64,000 nucleotides of DNA from Panulirus ornatus (GCF_036320965.1 NC_092261.1:10232697-10296696); one strand, 5' to 3'; shown: positions 34,430 through 45,701, counted from the stretch's first letter. Notes: generated by a model not told the origin, from the sequence alone. Program-made: numbers and translations.

Positions 34430-34665
34430 GCCCCTAATCAAGGCCATCTCATTAACGCTATATATCCCCTAGCCTTAAGCCAGGTACCCATGTTATCGAC
34501 CACCCTCTACTGATGGATGAACAGCTGGGTTGACTGTGGACCGTCGGCAGCAACCAAGCGTCAAACGTAGGCGCGCTCGACCCTGGGCGGCTCCTTTAAC
34601 GCGTCACGGTCGGGAACGCTAACCGCTGTACACCACAACGACGATCCACTACGGCGTGGTAATCG
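34430..34665 (-). mobile_element. tRNA-derived SINE, reverse strand
   Basis: On the minus strand the order is GTTGTGGTGTACAGCGGTTA-GCG (A-box region, about 34625-34648), CCGACCGTGACGCG and then GCCGCCCAGGGTCGAGC (B-box region, about 34578-34594). The body follows: TTGGTTGCTGCCGACGGTCC, ACAGTCAACCCAGCTGTTCA, then GGTCGATAACATGGGTACCT and GGCTTAAGG. A tRNA-like head with box A and box B plus an unrelated body is the usual SINE plan. The body phrase CAGCTGTTCATCC and GTCGAT-A-GGG-ACC is shared with the copy at 54800-54990, so they are one family. Confidence 0.75.
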
Positions 34666-34759
34666 TGTAGGGGAAAAGGGAACAACGAAAAACACAATGG
34701 AGTGGAACCCGCTTCAGTTTCCATCAAGCAATTCTGACAGGTAAACCTCTAGTGATGTT

Positions 34760-34803
34760 TCTCTGGAGTATAGCTGGAAGTATAGCTGGAAGTATAGCTG
34801 GAA
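34760..34803 (+). repeat. 12-bp triplication
   Basis: AGTATAGCTGGA is repeated three to four times in tandem. Confidence 0.9.
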
Positions 34804-34883
34804 GGACTTGAATTTTCGAATGGATTCACATTGGCAGAGGCATGTTTACTGAGGCCATACGTATCATACGACGATTTACCATA

Positions 34884-34895
34884 TCACACACACAG

Positions 34896-34986
<91 letters not shown>
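34884..34986. repeat. (AC)n-(AT)n compound microsatellite
   Basis: AC dinucleotides (34885-34920) with one G break pass into AT (34920-34986). Confidence 0.98.
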
Positions 34987-34990
<4 letters not shown>

Positions 34991-35211
34991 TTTGTTTCAG
35001 AAGAACAATTCCTCGGGATTTGATTGATTGACTGACTCTGACGTGGGATTACAACCTGGCTGACGTTTGACGGAAAACTGTGAACTTTTGTTTGACGTTA
35101 AAGATGATTTCTTTTCAACACTGTCGGCAGAGTGGTATTGATCATGATATGAATCTGTGAGAAAAAGGGATGAAATCTTGACTACGTCGACTGTTAAGGG
35201 TGTGGTTTGGT

Positions 35212-35214
<3 letters not shown>

Positions 35215-35291
<77 letters not shown>
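35215..35291 (+). repeat. (GA)n microsatellite
   Basis: About 77 bases of GA, directly followed by the M21-type minisatellite. Confidence 0.98.
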
Positions 35292-35294
<3 letters not shown>

Positions 35295-35410
35295 AAGGGT
35301 CGTACCGTCGTGCTCGAGGGTTGTACCGTCTCGTGCTCGAGGGTCGTACCGTCTCGTGCTCGAGGGTCGTACCGTCTCGTGCTCGAGGGTCGTAACGTCG
35401 TGCTTGAGGG
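35292..35410 (+). repeat. 21/23-bp minisatellite M21, locus 3
   Basis: About five units of GTGCTCGAGGGTCGTACCGT. The central ones carry an extra TC (CCGTCTCGTGC), making 23 bp, while the first and last have the 21-bp form. Same strand and core as loci 1 and 2, with CTCAAG changed to CTCGAG. Confidence 0.93.
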
Positions 35411-36845
35411 GGAAAAAAAGACAATGCACAATTCGCTGATAATCAACGTCGACGTACACCACTAACCGCGTCGTACGTCATCATTATGAGGAAGGGGGAA
35501 AGAGAGAAAAAAAAATATCCGTGTGCCGTCCAAGATTAACTGACCCCCCCCCAACCCTAAGGACAAAAAAAAACTATAGGAAACCTTTTAAAACCAGCAG
35601 ATCAGGCACTTAAAACTCTCGTCTCGGCATTAAAAAGTTTGAACACTAGATCTAAAGTTTTCCAGCGACCATATTAACCTTAAAGGATAAGTTCGGTGGG
35701 GAAAGAGAAGAAGGGGAACAGAAAATCAAAAAGAGAGAGAGAAAAAAAAGAAAGAAATAAGCTGAAGATTAAGAGGGGGAGGAAACAGAAGGAAGCTCAG
35801 GATTACGTCAACACATCAAAAAGAGATGACAAAAAACGCACAGAAAAAAGAAAATGGAATGTGGGAAAACAGTACAAGAAAACTGGTCTTAGCATATGTG
35901 GAGGATACAGTCAACGAGTTCAAGTGAAAGTGAAACTATGGGAAATTCATACACTCTTTAGAAAATGGTGGACGAGGGAAATTCACCCACACTTTAGAAA
36001 ATGGTGGACGGGGGAAATTCACACACGCACACTTTCGAAAATGGTGGATGAACTGCAAAAATACCTGGAAGTGAGGAAAGCATGTTATACGATTGGCCAA
36101 AGCCTTACAAACAAGTCATGGAATAAGGTCAACAAATGAATTAATCAATACATGCATCACTAAAACAAAGGAAAAACTTAATGAATCAACAAGAGCAGGA
36201 GGATTTCAAAAAAAAAGAAAAAAAAAATAGAGTTCACAAGGAAATAATTAAAAAAAAGGACGGGACACACACATAAAACGTGATGTCAGTAAAATACGTT
36301 TTTGCAAGATAATGGAATACGTCACAATTACTGGGGGGACATGCGAGGAACAGCAACACGAAGGGGATTTAAGAAATATAATATAAAGGGAGAAACAAGA
36401 ATGGATGTAAGAAAAAACACGTTGAAACTGGGAAAGATCTGCGCTCACAAAAGGGATTAAAAACGCACAAATATGGGGGTAATGCATTCACAAAAGAGAT
36501 TAAACGCGAACAATGATATGGGGTTACATCATGCACGTGCATCAAAGATATCTACTGTAAGACATGTGTCCGGGGGAAGAAGTCTCCTCAGAAACACAGA
36601 AATGTATCGACAGGTGCAGAGAAATACTATAGTGTGAGGAGAGCCAAATGCATGACTTATGGCTGGGGTTGGGGGAAAAAGGCGAGGAATTTAAGTAATA
36701 GTTGTCACTGCCGTTAAACTACAGTGGATAAGTCGTACCAATCAGGTCATGTGGGAGACACATCACGGAGTGAGTGAGGAAGTGCGTTGGGGGAGGGAGG
36801 GGGGGGCAATGGAAAGGTGAATCAAAGCATGAGATAACAGCACTC
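35411..36845. other. No gene recognised; lysine-rich open frame
   Basis: The plus-strand frame 35696-36139 (147 codons) is Lys/Arg/Glu-rich in its first half and includes a tandem repeat in its second. It has no domain I recognise and its start lies in an A/G-rich tract. It may be chance openness or a very old element. Confidence 0.4.
35941..36050 (+). repeat. 36-bp tandem repeat, three units
   Basis: GGAAATTCA, then CACTTTAGAAAATGGTGGAC, recurs at 35941, 35977 and 36013. Confidence 0.93.
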
Positions 36846-36865
36846 GCCTACCGACCTACCCACAC

Positions 36866-37030
36866 GAGTTCCTACTGACCTACCTGCGAGTTCCCACTGA
36901 CCTACCAACGAGTTCCTACTGCCCTACTTACCAGTTCCTACTGACCTACTTACCAGTTCTTCCTGGCCTACTTGCGAGTTCCTACTGACCTACCAACGAG
37001 TTCCTACTGACCTACTTACGAGTTCCTACG
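36866..37030 (+). repeat. 22-bp minisatellite
   Basis: About 7.5 units of GAGTTCCTACTGACCTACC plus three variable bases, starting at 36866, 36888, 36910, 36932 and so on. Units vary at a few positions (CCAGTT, TTCCCACT). Confidence 0.95.
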
Positions 37031-37615
37031 AGGAACTTTCGCCACAACGTCAGGGTAAGGGCAAAGCGCTCACTTCGGTTGGAACAATGGGTTAGTAGCG
37101 GTAAGGCTTAGGCAAGTGTGGAAAAAATGGATGGGTCACACGAAAGAAAAAAAAAAAGGGAATACAGAACACAAAGAGTCTCGGTGATAGGGGGGAACAT
37201 TTGACGTAAGACGTAGCAGAAAAGGCAGAAACAACGGAAAAGTAGAGTGAGATACATATGATATAGCTATACCAAAAAAAAAAAAAATAATTCAGACTTA
37301 CTTAAAAGTTAAGCTAGTGTCTTGACACACTAAAATAAGGGATATATATAAAGCAAGTGGCCAGTGACCCAGCAAAATATACCAAACCACACCCTCAACA
37401 CGTAACTTTACGTGCTAACCATGGCACTTCTGGCTCTCCTCGATCATTCGCTTTATGCAAATGATATGGGAATATTATTCTGATATTCGTAACTTTCAGG
37501 ACGGCGATACTCGGCTGTATATCTTTCGCCGAGCCTCTCAAACGAGGGAACAGACATAAAGCGAACTCACCAAACCTAACCGGATATATTCCTTAAGACC
37601 TAAGATGAAAATGAA
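37031..37615. other. No gene seen
   Basis: AT-rich sequence with A-runs at 37146-37157 and 37276-37288; no motif. Confidence 0.5.
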
Positions 37616-37619
37616 AGAT

Positions 37620-37695
37620 GCACACATTGGGAGGCTCGAACCCACAGTCTCCGAGGTATGACACTAATGGTGTGACTAAGTGAACTCAGACAGGA
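37620..37695 (-). mobile_element. tRNA-like sequence, SINE head candidate
   Basis: On the minus strand it contains CTTAGTCACACCATTAGTGT (A-box-like), then CTCGGAGACTGTGGGTTCGA and GCCTCCC (B box). Spacing fits a tRNA-derived promoter, but the acceptor arms do not pair, so it is not a tRNA gene. Confidence 0.5.
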
Positions 37696-37800
37696 CTTCC
37701 TCTGAAGATCTTGGTCAGTGTGGAGACTACTGTATGTATACGCGAGGTTTGGCATCAATAATCTATGGGTCAACATTCATGTTTTCATCTATTCCGGTCA

Positions 37801-38140
37801 CGAATCTAGGTTACTGTTACTACCCTCCAGCAGACGCCCCCGTCACAGACCATCAGGTCTTCTGTATTCTGTCTTTACTATTACTATCCTCCAGCATATG
37901 CCTCCGTCACAGACCATCAGGTCTTCTGTATTCCGTCTTTACTATTACTATCCTCCAGCAAGTGCCCCTGTCACAGACCATCGGGTCTTCTGTTCTCTGT
38001 CTTTACTATTACTGTTCCCTAGCATATACCCTCGACACAGACCACCAGGTCTTCTGTATTCTGTTTTTACTATTACTATCCTCCAGCATATGCCTTCGTC
38101 ACAGACCATCGGGTCTTCTGTTATCTGTCTCTTTCGTGTA
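37801..38140 (+). repeat. 64-bp minisatellite
   Basis: About 5.3 units. CGTCACAGACCATCAGGTCT and TTACTATTACTATCCTCCAG recur at exact 64-base steps (37841, 37905, 37969, 38033, 38097). 64 is not a codon multiple, yet two plus frames stay open across it; this is chance. Confidence 0.97.
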
Positions 38141-38355
38141 TTCCAAGTTGGATCAAATTGACTAAATGAGTAAACCTTTCCTTGAATGTCTCGTGTTTCT
38201 ACGGAACGTGTCAGTCTGATTTTCCTGTCTATTTCATGTCATTCGGATTTACGTAAGACCTTCAGTTCATAGTTCTTGATTTAATGCCCTCGCTTGTCAG
38301 GCGACAATGACGCTACGAATCAGCCTGACTCGATAAAGCTGCTAAAGAAGTAAAA

Positions 38356-38461
38356 GAACACCAGGCACAAATGTCCTATATCATGGCTTCTTTTTTATCT
38401 TATTTCATGAACACCAGGCACAAATGTCCTATATCATGGCTTCTTTTTTATCTTATTTCAT
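38356..38461 (+). repeat. 53-bp perfect tandem duplication
   Basis: GAACACCAGGCACAAATGTC through TCTTATTTCAT occurs at 38356 and again, identical by eye, at 38409. Confidence 0.97.
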
Positions 38462-38471
38462 GACAATCACT

Positions 38472-38675
38472 CACCAGTTTCCCCCAACACACTGAACACT
38501 CATTCGCCATTCACCAGTTTCCCCCAACACACTGAACAATCAATTACCAGTTTCCCCCCACACACTGAACACTCAATCACCAGTTTCCCCCCAACACACT
38601 GAACAATCAATCACCAGTTTCCCCTCACACACTGAACAATCGATCACCAGTTTCTCCCCCACACACTGAACAACC
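38472..38675 (+). repeat. 33-bp minisatellite
   Basis: Six units of CACCAGTTTCCCCCAACACA-CTGAACAATCAAT, starting at 38472, 38512, 38545, 38578, 38612 and 38645. The first unit is longer (40 bp). Confidence 0.95.
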
Positions 38676-40414
38676 GTGGCAATCTGTTTCTCAACCCATC
38701 CCATACAGTTTGTCCCATCCAATCGAGTATGTTTTCCCCCTATGTTGTTCCCCGCAATTTTCAAGTGAACACTGTCATTACGTTTTCTTTTTAACGTATT
38801 CACCACCCAACAGTCCTTTGGCCCTAAGCTCTTCACCACACGCAGTATTCCCTCAAAAACAGCCTTCTATACACTGGGTTTCCCCCAACGTCTCACTGTC
38901 AAAGATGGACCAGGAGAACGATACACGTAAGTGATTATCTTACTGTGGCTGAAACTTGATAAAAGTTAGGCATCCACATAACACGAGAGGCCACAAATCT
39001 TTTCTAGTCATCAATTATGCGCACAAATCCATCCTCTTCTCAAACTCAGTCCATTTACAATGATCGACTCCCATGGCCTTCGTCTAATTCAGACACAGTG
39101 ATAGTACCAGTAAAAACGAAATGTAAACTACAAAACGTGGGGCAGGTCTCTGCATGGACTTCTATTTCTAAATCAAACTTAATTCACAAATTATTTGAAT
39201 ACTTTTCAGGCATTTCATCCCTTCACCAACTTCCATGTCCAACGCTAATATATCACTTGTTTACGACATATTTTTGAATGATGATCAACACGGAGGGGTA
39301 AAGGTTTGTGTGTATCCTTCACGTGCCATACCCACTCTGGGTCACTCCCTCCGCCAGCCATGGGGCATGGCAATTTCACGAGTGATTCCAACGATCACCT
39401 CGTTCTTACTGTCAGCTCACAGCCCGCGAGCCTGGCTTAACACAGTCGTAGCCAGTGACTAGCTTGGCCCGTAAGAGCGCCACACATACGGTGAGAATGT
39501 ATGTGGTCTTAGAACCTTAGAACCTTAACACCTGAAGAAGGTGTTTCAGAGAACTGTACTTTTAGTGGATGGATGCAGCCTGACCTTGTCGACGGGCTTA
39601 ATGACCCTGGTAGCTGATAGGCCTGAAGCATCAACCAAAACAACCCACCAACCAATCAACCTCGCTAGACTTCCCAATTGGAACTTTTACCAATCTCTAT
39701 CCCTTAATTGAAAATGCCCTGAATCTAATTATAACTTCAAGATAGCTTAAAAGGGATGGTGCACCACACTTTTACATTCCAAATTCAGCTGATTCATGTT
39801 TGAGGTCATGGAGAAGAAGGGAGCTCTAGTCTTGGGTTATGCCATAACAAAAGAATAAAAGATTAGAAAAAGATTCAATTGACATCCTCCATCGACCTGT
39901 CATGTACAATGTACCGAAACTGGAGCCCACTATTCATAGCCAAGCCCTACGGACCTTCCCGTGGTTAACACTGTCCGGTTCACATGCCTTGGCTCAGCCC
40001 TTTGACAGCACGTCGCCCCTCGTATACCACCGCGCTCTAATTCACCCTATTCAGTGCACGCTTCAAACCCTCCTGTACTTTCAGGCCCCACTGAACGAAG
40101 ACTGTTACACCACCTTGTCAATATAAGGTAGTTGTCATTCGAATGATTCCGGGTTTCGATCCAGGGGCACATAATGATGCTGTGGTTTATATCAATTTCA
40201 CGTGGTAGCACATCCTATACAGCTGAACCGATATCACTAGAGTGTCTTGTATGGATTCAGAGCGAAACCTCATCAACTGGACGCTGGCAGGCTGTCCCCT
40301 AGCTCATTGCTCGCTCGTGAGGCGAGACGAGACCTCACTGATCTCATATAAAATGGTCAGAGGTGGATGGCGTTTGTCTATTCAAGGTGGGGGAGTCAGT
40401 CATCGCTCACTGAT

Positions 40415-40416
<2 letters not shown>
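38676..40416. other. No gene recognised
   Basis: Mostly single-copy-looking sequence with short frames. Around 40160 CCGGGTTTCGATCCAGGGGC is a B-box-like string with no clear A box. At 39510-39525 CTTAGAAC is duplicated. Confidence 0.45.

Positions 40417-40483
<67 letters not shown>
40417..40483. repeat. (AT)n microsatellite
   Basis: About 67 bases of AT. Confidence 0.98.
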
Positions 40484-40484
<1 letters not shown>

Positions 40485-40678
40485 GCTGTTACATCCTGTA
40501 AGCATGCAAACCACTGTATACAGACGACCACTGACCTGTTATTGGAGCGTTGCTGAGAGACCATCCGGGAATCGTCCTAGAAAAGAAAGAAGAAAAAACG
40601 TAATTAGAACCTTCTTATGTACATGACAGAGAAAATATGAACAGGGCAATCAATCAAAGAGTAATGAAGTCATAAGAG

Positions 40679-40790
40679 GATGTAAAGTACCTAACAAATC
40701 ATGGGAAGATGTAGAGTACCTAACAAATCAGGGGAGGATGTAGACTACCTAACAAATCATGGGAAGATTTAGACTACCTAACATACATGA
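40679..40790 (+). repeat. 29-bp minisatellite, four units
   Basis: GATGTAGAGTACCTAACAAA plus TCATGGGAA recurs near 40679, 40708, 40737 and 40766. Confidence 0.95.
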
Positions 40791-40975
40791 TACTAGTGAA
40801 GCACCATCATCCTTGGTTGACGAGAGAGAGAGAGAGTCCATCATTACCCTGCTTCTTATTACAGAGCTGCAGCCTCGAAGCTCCAAGAGGCCCATAAATG
40901 GGCCCCATGGGAGTTATATATAACAGTAATATTAAAAATAGTGTAATACGAGTGCTTGTCTATGAGTATGTGAGG

Positions 40976-40977
<2 letters not shown>

Positions 40978-41056
<79 letters not shown>

Positions 41057-41066
41057 CGCGCGCGCA
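40978..41066 (+). repeat. (GT)n-(GC)n compound microsatellite
   Basis: About 70 bases of GT followed by 18 bases of CG (41048-41065). It is alternating purine-pyrimidine throughout, the classic Z-DNA-forming composition. Confidence 0.98.
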
Positions 41067-41362
41067 GCAGGATGGAGGGGCGCCTGTATCATGAATCTCT
41101 GTGCTGGTCATGAAGTTCTCCCTGAGGGCTCGACGTCTTGCACTAATTCTCCACCGGGCGCACTTGATCAATGGTTCTCCAACACCCCTCCTCCCTCCTC
41201 CCTCCTTCCCCCACGGGAGGACGCAGGAATTATTCCACGGGAAATTAACCGCTGCCTTCCGCCTTCATCATAATTCCCCTAAGAACCAGCCATCGACCTG
41301 CTGTATTTCACTTCTATACCCAGTCATCAGGATACATTCTAAGAATATCCAGAGATACTCAA

Positions 41363-41364
<2 letters not shown>
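41067..41364. other. No gene seen
   Basis: Short frames only; CCTCC-rich around 41186-41210. Confidence 0.5.

Positions 41365-41434
<70 letters not shown>
41365..41434. repeat. (AT)n microsatellite
   Basis: About 70 bases of AT. Confidence 0.98.
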
Positions 41435-41437
<3 letters not shown>

Positions 41438-41516
41438 GAATATAGTGCTGCTGTAACTGTGAGCCTGATGGAATTCGACCGGTCTAGACCCCCGTTGCTC
41501 ATGGATGTGAGACGGT

Positions 41517-41540
41517 TATTCGATTACTAGTAATCGAATA
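41517..41540. other. 24-bp perfect palindrome
   Basis: TATTCGATTACT and its exact reverse complement lie back to back, centred on CTAG. It sits 20-40 bases upstream of the tRNA-like sequence. Confidence 0.97.
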
Positions 41541-41555
41541 GTCATATCCCTATTA

Positions 41556-41639
41556 AAGGTGATCGTAATCTAGCAGTAGCGATCCCGCCTACCACGCATA
41601 AGGGCCTGGGTTCGAATCCTGGCTGTTGGAGGGTATTAT

Positions 41640-41643
<4 letters not shown>
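41556..41643 (+). mobile_element. tRNA-like SINE head with (AT)n tail
   Basis: GATCGTAATCTAGCAGTAGCGATCCCGCC (41564 onward, A-box region) is followed by CACGCATAAGGGCCTGGGTT-CGAATCCTGG, a strong B box. GTTGGAGGGTATTATGTG then leads directly into (AT)n. The box spacing fits a tRNA-derived polymerase III promoter, while the arms do not close as a functional tRNA. The (AT)n probably grew from its tail. Confidence 0.68.

Positions 41644-41711
<68 letters not shown>
41643..41711. repeat. (AT)n microsatellite
   Basis: About 69 bases of AT, starting directly after the SINE head. Confidence 0.98.
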
Positions 41712-41714
<3 letters not shown>

Positions 41715-44700
41715 GGGAGTAAATTTCCTCGAGTGATAACCAGTTTGTGTTGCAAGGGCTTGATTATAAGCAGAATTTATCGGCTAATGAGAATGATCTG
41801 GTTCATAATTACCATTAATAGGTCAGCAAAGTTCAGCTTATGGTACATGAATTCTTAATGAGACATGAACAACAACCAAGACACCCGTCTGACCCAAAGA
41901 TATGGCATCAAGAATCAGGCCACCAAAGGCCAAGCCTGAATTAATCCATTTCTTTCGCCTGAAGTGGAACTGAATCCTGATGGGATGATAGGAAAATCGT
42001 ATGATAATTCCATCTCACAGTTTAGCCAAACCCTCCAAATCATAAAATACATTTTCATTAGATACTAGAAAAAAAAAAAAATAGGTCGTTTGAATTACTG
42101 AAATATAAATATCCTAATGACTTGACACTTGACCAGACATTTTTTTCCTTCAAATCATTTACACACAATTATCAGATACTTCACTAAATATGTTATTCAT
42201 CAATGAAGGTGACACTGACATTATATATAGCAGTGTCCTGATTCACACATTTCAATATGAAATAAATGCTATTTTTTTTCCCTCTTTGTACACTTCACCA
42301 TTACTAGCAGTAACACGGCCCGAAACACATATTTCTTAACTCCATAGCAATGACTAGATGATGCTAAGTCATAGATACGTGATCAGACAGACAGACAGAC
42401 AGATACATCACGTATCAACACGACCTGCATTCGTGATCACACTGATACACATCCCTTACACACAGCATCACCACTAATCGTACTTGTTGAAAAAAAAAAA
42501 GAACATCAAATACCAATCGTCAATTCTATGGCACAAACAAGAAATCAAACACTTTTCTAAACTATGCACAAGAATGTGTTTAATGAGCAAGTAATACGTT
42601 CTAGGCAGCAGTCATCGCGGAAGAGAAAGGAAGTACTCTCTCTCTCTCGTCATTCACAGAAAACATCAACACTTTAACATGGCTTTTTCATATGCAAATA
42701 CGGTCCTAATGCTCGCGTGCTCCTCTGACTGCCTAAGTAACTCACGAGAGGAACCTAGACATCACCATGGCCGTCCCTAGACCCTCTAGAGAGGTCGAAT
42801 CTTATAATAAGTTACCTTATTCAGGTACGCAAGTCTCGTAACCTTCACAATGCATCATTCAGCCACCATTCGCCCTCATCTAATAATCGATCACTTAATT
42901 CACTCACTGATTCGACCTGTCGTTGTTCTAGTTAAGATTCGAACTACTACTACTTTTGCAGCAGGAAGGTCTTTGGCAAGACTGTCTCGAGGGAGGTTAA
43001 GTGGGAGGGTCTTGGAGGAATGGCCAGGGGGTGGTCTATGGTGTGCCGTGGGTGATGGGGGTGGGGGAGATTCAGATGACGCGGCTCTGGTAGTGGGACC
43101 CGAGACAGGAGCTCAAGAAGTTGATGTTTGTGTTTGGGGCAGCAGCGTGTGAAAGGGAGAAGTTGCGAGCTAAAGTGAACAAAAATATACGGTTATGAAG
43201 TGTATCCACTGGAGGATAGTGGGTTGGGGGTGGGAGGGACAAGAAAGTCAGAGTGTGAGTTTAAACTGGGGAGGACCTGAAGTGGAGGGGACATGGTAGG
43301 AAAGCGAACCATGAAGGGGTCTGAGATGAGTTGTAAGGTAGGACAGCGAGACTAAGATCCTTAGAAATATAACCACACCAAAGAAGTGTGGATTTACCAT
43401 CCCCATTCCGGCACAACATCCTCAGAAACACGTACGCTTAAAAAAAAATAAGAAGAAAGAATCAGTCCTCAACTCTCCCCTCTCCCATGGTGCACTTTGG
43501 TTAACATCTCTCTTTAAGGCTCTTGTGACGGAGGGCAGCATGTATCGCCGTCACCTCTTAGCATGTCTCGTGAGGAGGGTATGAATATCGGTCTTCCAGA
43601 CGTCACACACCCACAGCCAAGTCCCTCTCGGAGTCTGGCCCAGCACTGAGAATTTCCAGAGAGACTTGGATGGAGACGTCTACTCACCACAAATGATGTA
43701 TCGTATGTGTTAGATATATCATATCAAACTTTACTCAAGACATAAAAGACTACTAAGTCGAATAACATGTTACACTCAACTTTCCAGTGGTCACTCTCTC
43801 ACTCTCTCTCTCTGACTGGAATATGGTTCAGACACCATCAGCAGAAATGCGTTGGTATATGTCTCGTTCACCGAAGCCCCTAAAATGAAATATTGCCAGA
43901 TCAGCAACACATAATATGAGGAAAAACTCTTTGTGATTGGAATGGGCTAGCGGCGGCACTGCACTCCACTATAATGTCAGGACGTGAAATGTGGGTCTGG
44001 AACGAGAGAATAGTCACTGGACTGCGCGTGACTTCAGGAGTAGGATACTGCAATTATCAGTGGTAGTTGGGAAGATCCATACTTCATTAGAACACAGTAC
44101 GCATGGGTTGGGCATATGTGTCTGTGTAAGAGCGACTTCAAAGGCTCTATGTGCCTTATGAATCCTATGAAATTTGGAGATGGAAGAGATGCAAAGTGGA
44201 AACAAAATAGAAATAAGTGCAAGGTTTAGTCTTCAGAAAGCAATAGAGAGATTAATGTAATACTGAAGAGGGAAAAAAAATGCGTTAAACGTCTCCACTA
44301 ACACAAACACATACACTCCAAAAGGCACACATGCACATACACAAAACCGTAAAAACACACGGACAGCTATATTGATAAAAAGTATCATAGAAAATACTAC
44401 TCACGTCAGAAAAAAGTATATATATATGGGTACAGACACTAACAATAACAAATCAACAACACTAAGCAACATAGCAAGACATGAGGAACGTAATCCGTTC
44501 CTCCCTCACTCCCTCCACATCTCGCCTCAATGTATCTCTCCTAAGGATAGACCGTGCCGCTCCCTCTCCCTCCCGGCCAGAACCACGCAGTCATGAACAA
44601 GTGACAAATTACACTTTGGAAAACAATCTGCTGACAAACGCTTCCAGTTCCTCAGTTTATTTGAGAATTAAAAGAACGACAGCGAGATAAAGTTTCGGAA

Positions 44701-44984
44701 GAGGAAGAGGAGGAGGAGGAGGAGGAGGGCAAGGAAAAAAAAACAAAAACGCCCACGGAGACAGAGTGACGCCATTTCTACACGCCTGGGGAGGACGCGT
44801 GTCGATGGAAATGCTCAGACCAGAAAGTTTCGAACGCGAAAATGATGATTTAAGTTCCGGTTTTATCAGGATGAGAAAAATATATGAGCGAACTCCACGG
44901 CCAAATATGTCATAGACGCTCACTGCAGATTAAATGCGACGGATCTAAATGTATGTATATAAGTATACGTTTATATTTACATGA

Positions 44985-44987
<3 letters not shown>
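41712..44987. other. Long stretch without recognisable genes
   Basis: Only short repeats: an inverted repeat with (GACA)n at 42374-42416, a CTCTCT stretch near 43797-43813 and a (GAG)n run at 44702-44728. Frames up to 100 codons (42850-43152) have no motif. The segment 43900-44060 gives GREMWVWNER, faintly like the post-RT region of a LINE, too weak to call. Confidence 0.45.
42374..42416. other. 10-bp inverted repeat around (GACA)n
   Basis: GATACGTGAT (42374-42383) and ATCACGTATC (42407-42416) are exact reverse complements enclosing about 23 bases of GACA repeat. Confidence 0.95.

Positions 44988-45060
<73 letters not shown>
44988..45060. repeat. (AT)n microsatellite
   Basis: About 73 bases of AT. 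Confidence 0.98.
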
Positions 45061-45062
<2 letters not shown>

Positions 45063-45361
45063 TTGAAGGTTCCCGTCAGGGACAGAACTCATTATCTCTG
45101 TCATAGATTACCGATATCATAGAGAGGCAAGATGCTTGTATGAGGAATTATGCAAGTTTTTAGCGATGAAATACACATATCTTCGCTTCAGAATATATAT
45201 ACATATATATTCCAGCCCATACTCATGTTCCGCAAGTGTTCACCAGCCCCCATGGGCTGCTGTAGAAGACACCCCTTGAATAATGGACAGCCAAGAAAGG
45301 AATATATTATGTCTAGCTTTAGCCTTCGTCCCTGTCCAAACGCGCGCGTGATGTGCGAGTT

Positions 45362-45365
<4 letters not shown>

Positions 45366-45416
<51 letters not shown>
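45366..45416 (+). repeat. (GT)n microsatellite
   Basis: Perfect GT run. On the minus strand it follows GTGTAGAACTCTTCCTCCAT and TCTGAACACAC, which resembles the S1 SINE tail. Confidence 0.97.
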
Positions 45417-45417
<1 letters not shown>

Positions 45418-45450
45418 CAGAATGGAGGAAGAGTTCTACACTTGGGAAAC
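45417..45450 (-). mobile_element. S1 SINE-tail fragment (possible)
   Basis: Minus strand AGTGTAGAACTCTTCCTCCA then TTCTGAACACAC and (AC)n, similar to the S1 terminal block. It is short and diverged. Confidence 0.4.
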
Positions 45451-45539
45451 ACCCATCCCTGGAATTTCTATACCGACGTGTAGCCTTGTAAACTTCTGTA
45501 AGCCCGCTGCCAATCGGCGTTTCCTTGAAGCTGGGTGAT

Positions 45540-45637
45540 TACTGTTTGTGTGTTACGGGGGAGAGAGCTTTTCAGTCGTGTTGCCTCGTCTATTCACCTT
45601 GTATATATGTACTATGTCTATACTCCTAAGTGTGTAT

Positions 45638-45640
<3 letters not shown>
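45540..45640 (-). mobile_element. S1 SINE-tail repeat
   Basis: Minus strand reads TTAGGAGTATAGACATAGTA, CATATATACAAGGTGAATAG, ACGAGGCAACACGACTGAAA and AGCTCTCTCCCCCGTAACAC. It aligns block by block with 54335-54415. Here the (AC)n precedes the unit on this strand as well. Confidence 0.78.

Positions 45641-45699
<59 letters not shown>
45641..45699 (+). repeat. (AC)n microsatellite
   Basis: Perfect AC run adjoining the S1 copy. Confidence 0.98.

Positions 45700-45701
<2 letters not shown>

Noticed and set aside
35696..36139. 147-codon lysine-rich protein
   Set aside because: Low-complexity A/G tract plus a 36-bp tandem repeat; no recognised domain, so not called as a gene.
37680..38165. 147-161-codon proteins across the 64-bp array
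   Set aside because: Two plus frames are open through a tandem repeat, with no homology; the array explains them.
41556..41643. Functional tRNA gene
   Set aside because: A and B boxes are present but acceptor and anticodon arms do not pair properly, and it continues into (AT)n. A SINE head fits better.
43900..44060. LINE post-RT fragment (GREMWVWNER)
   Set aside because: Only one short resemblance, with no second motif in order.
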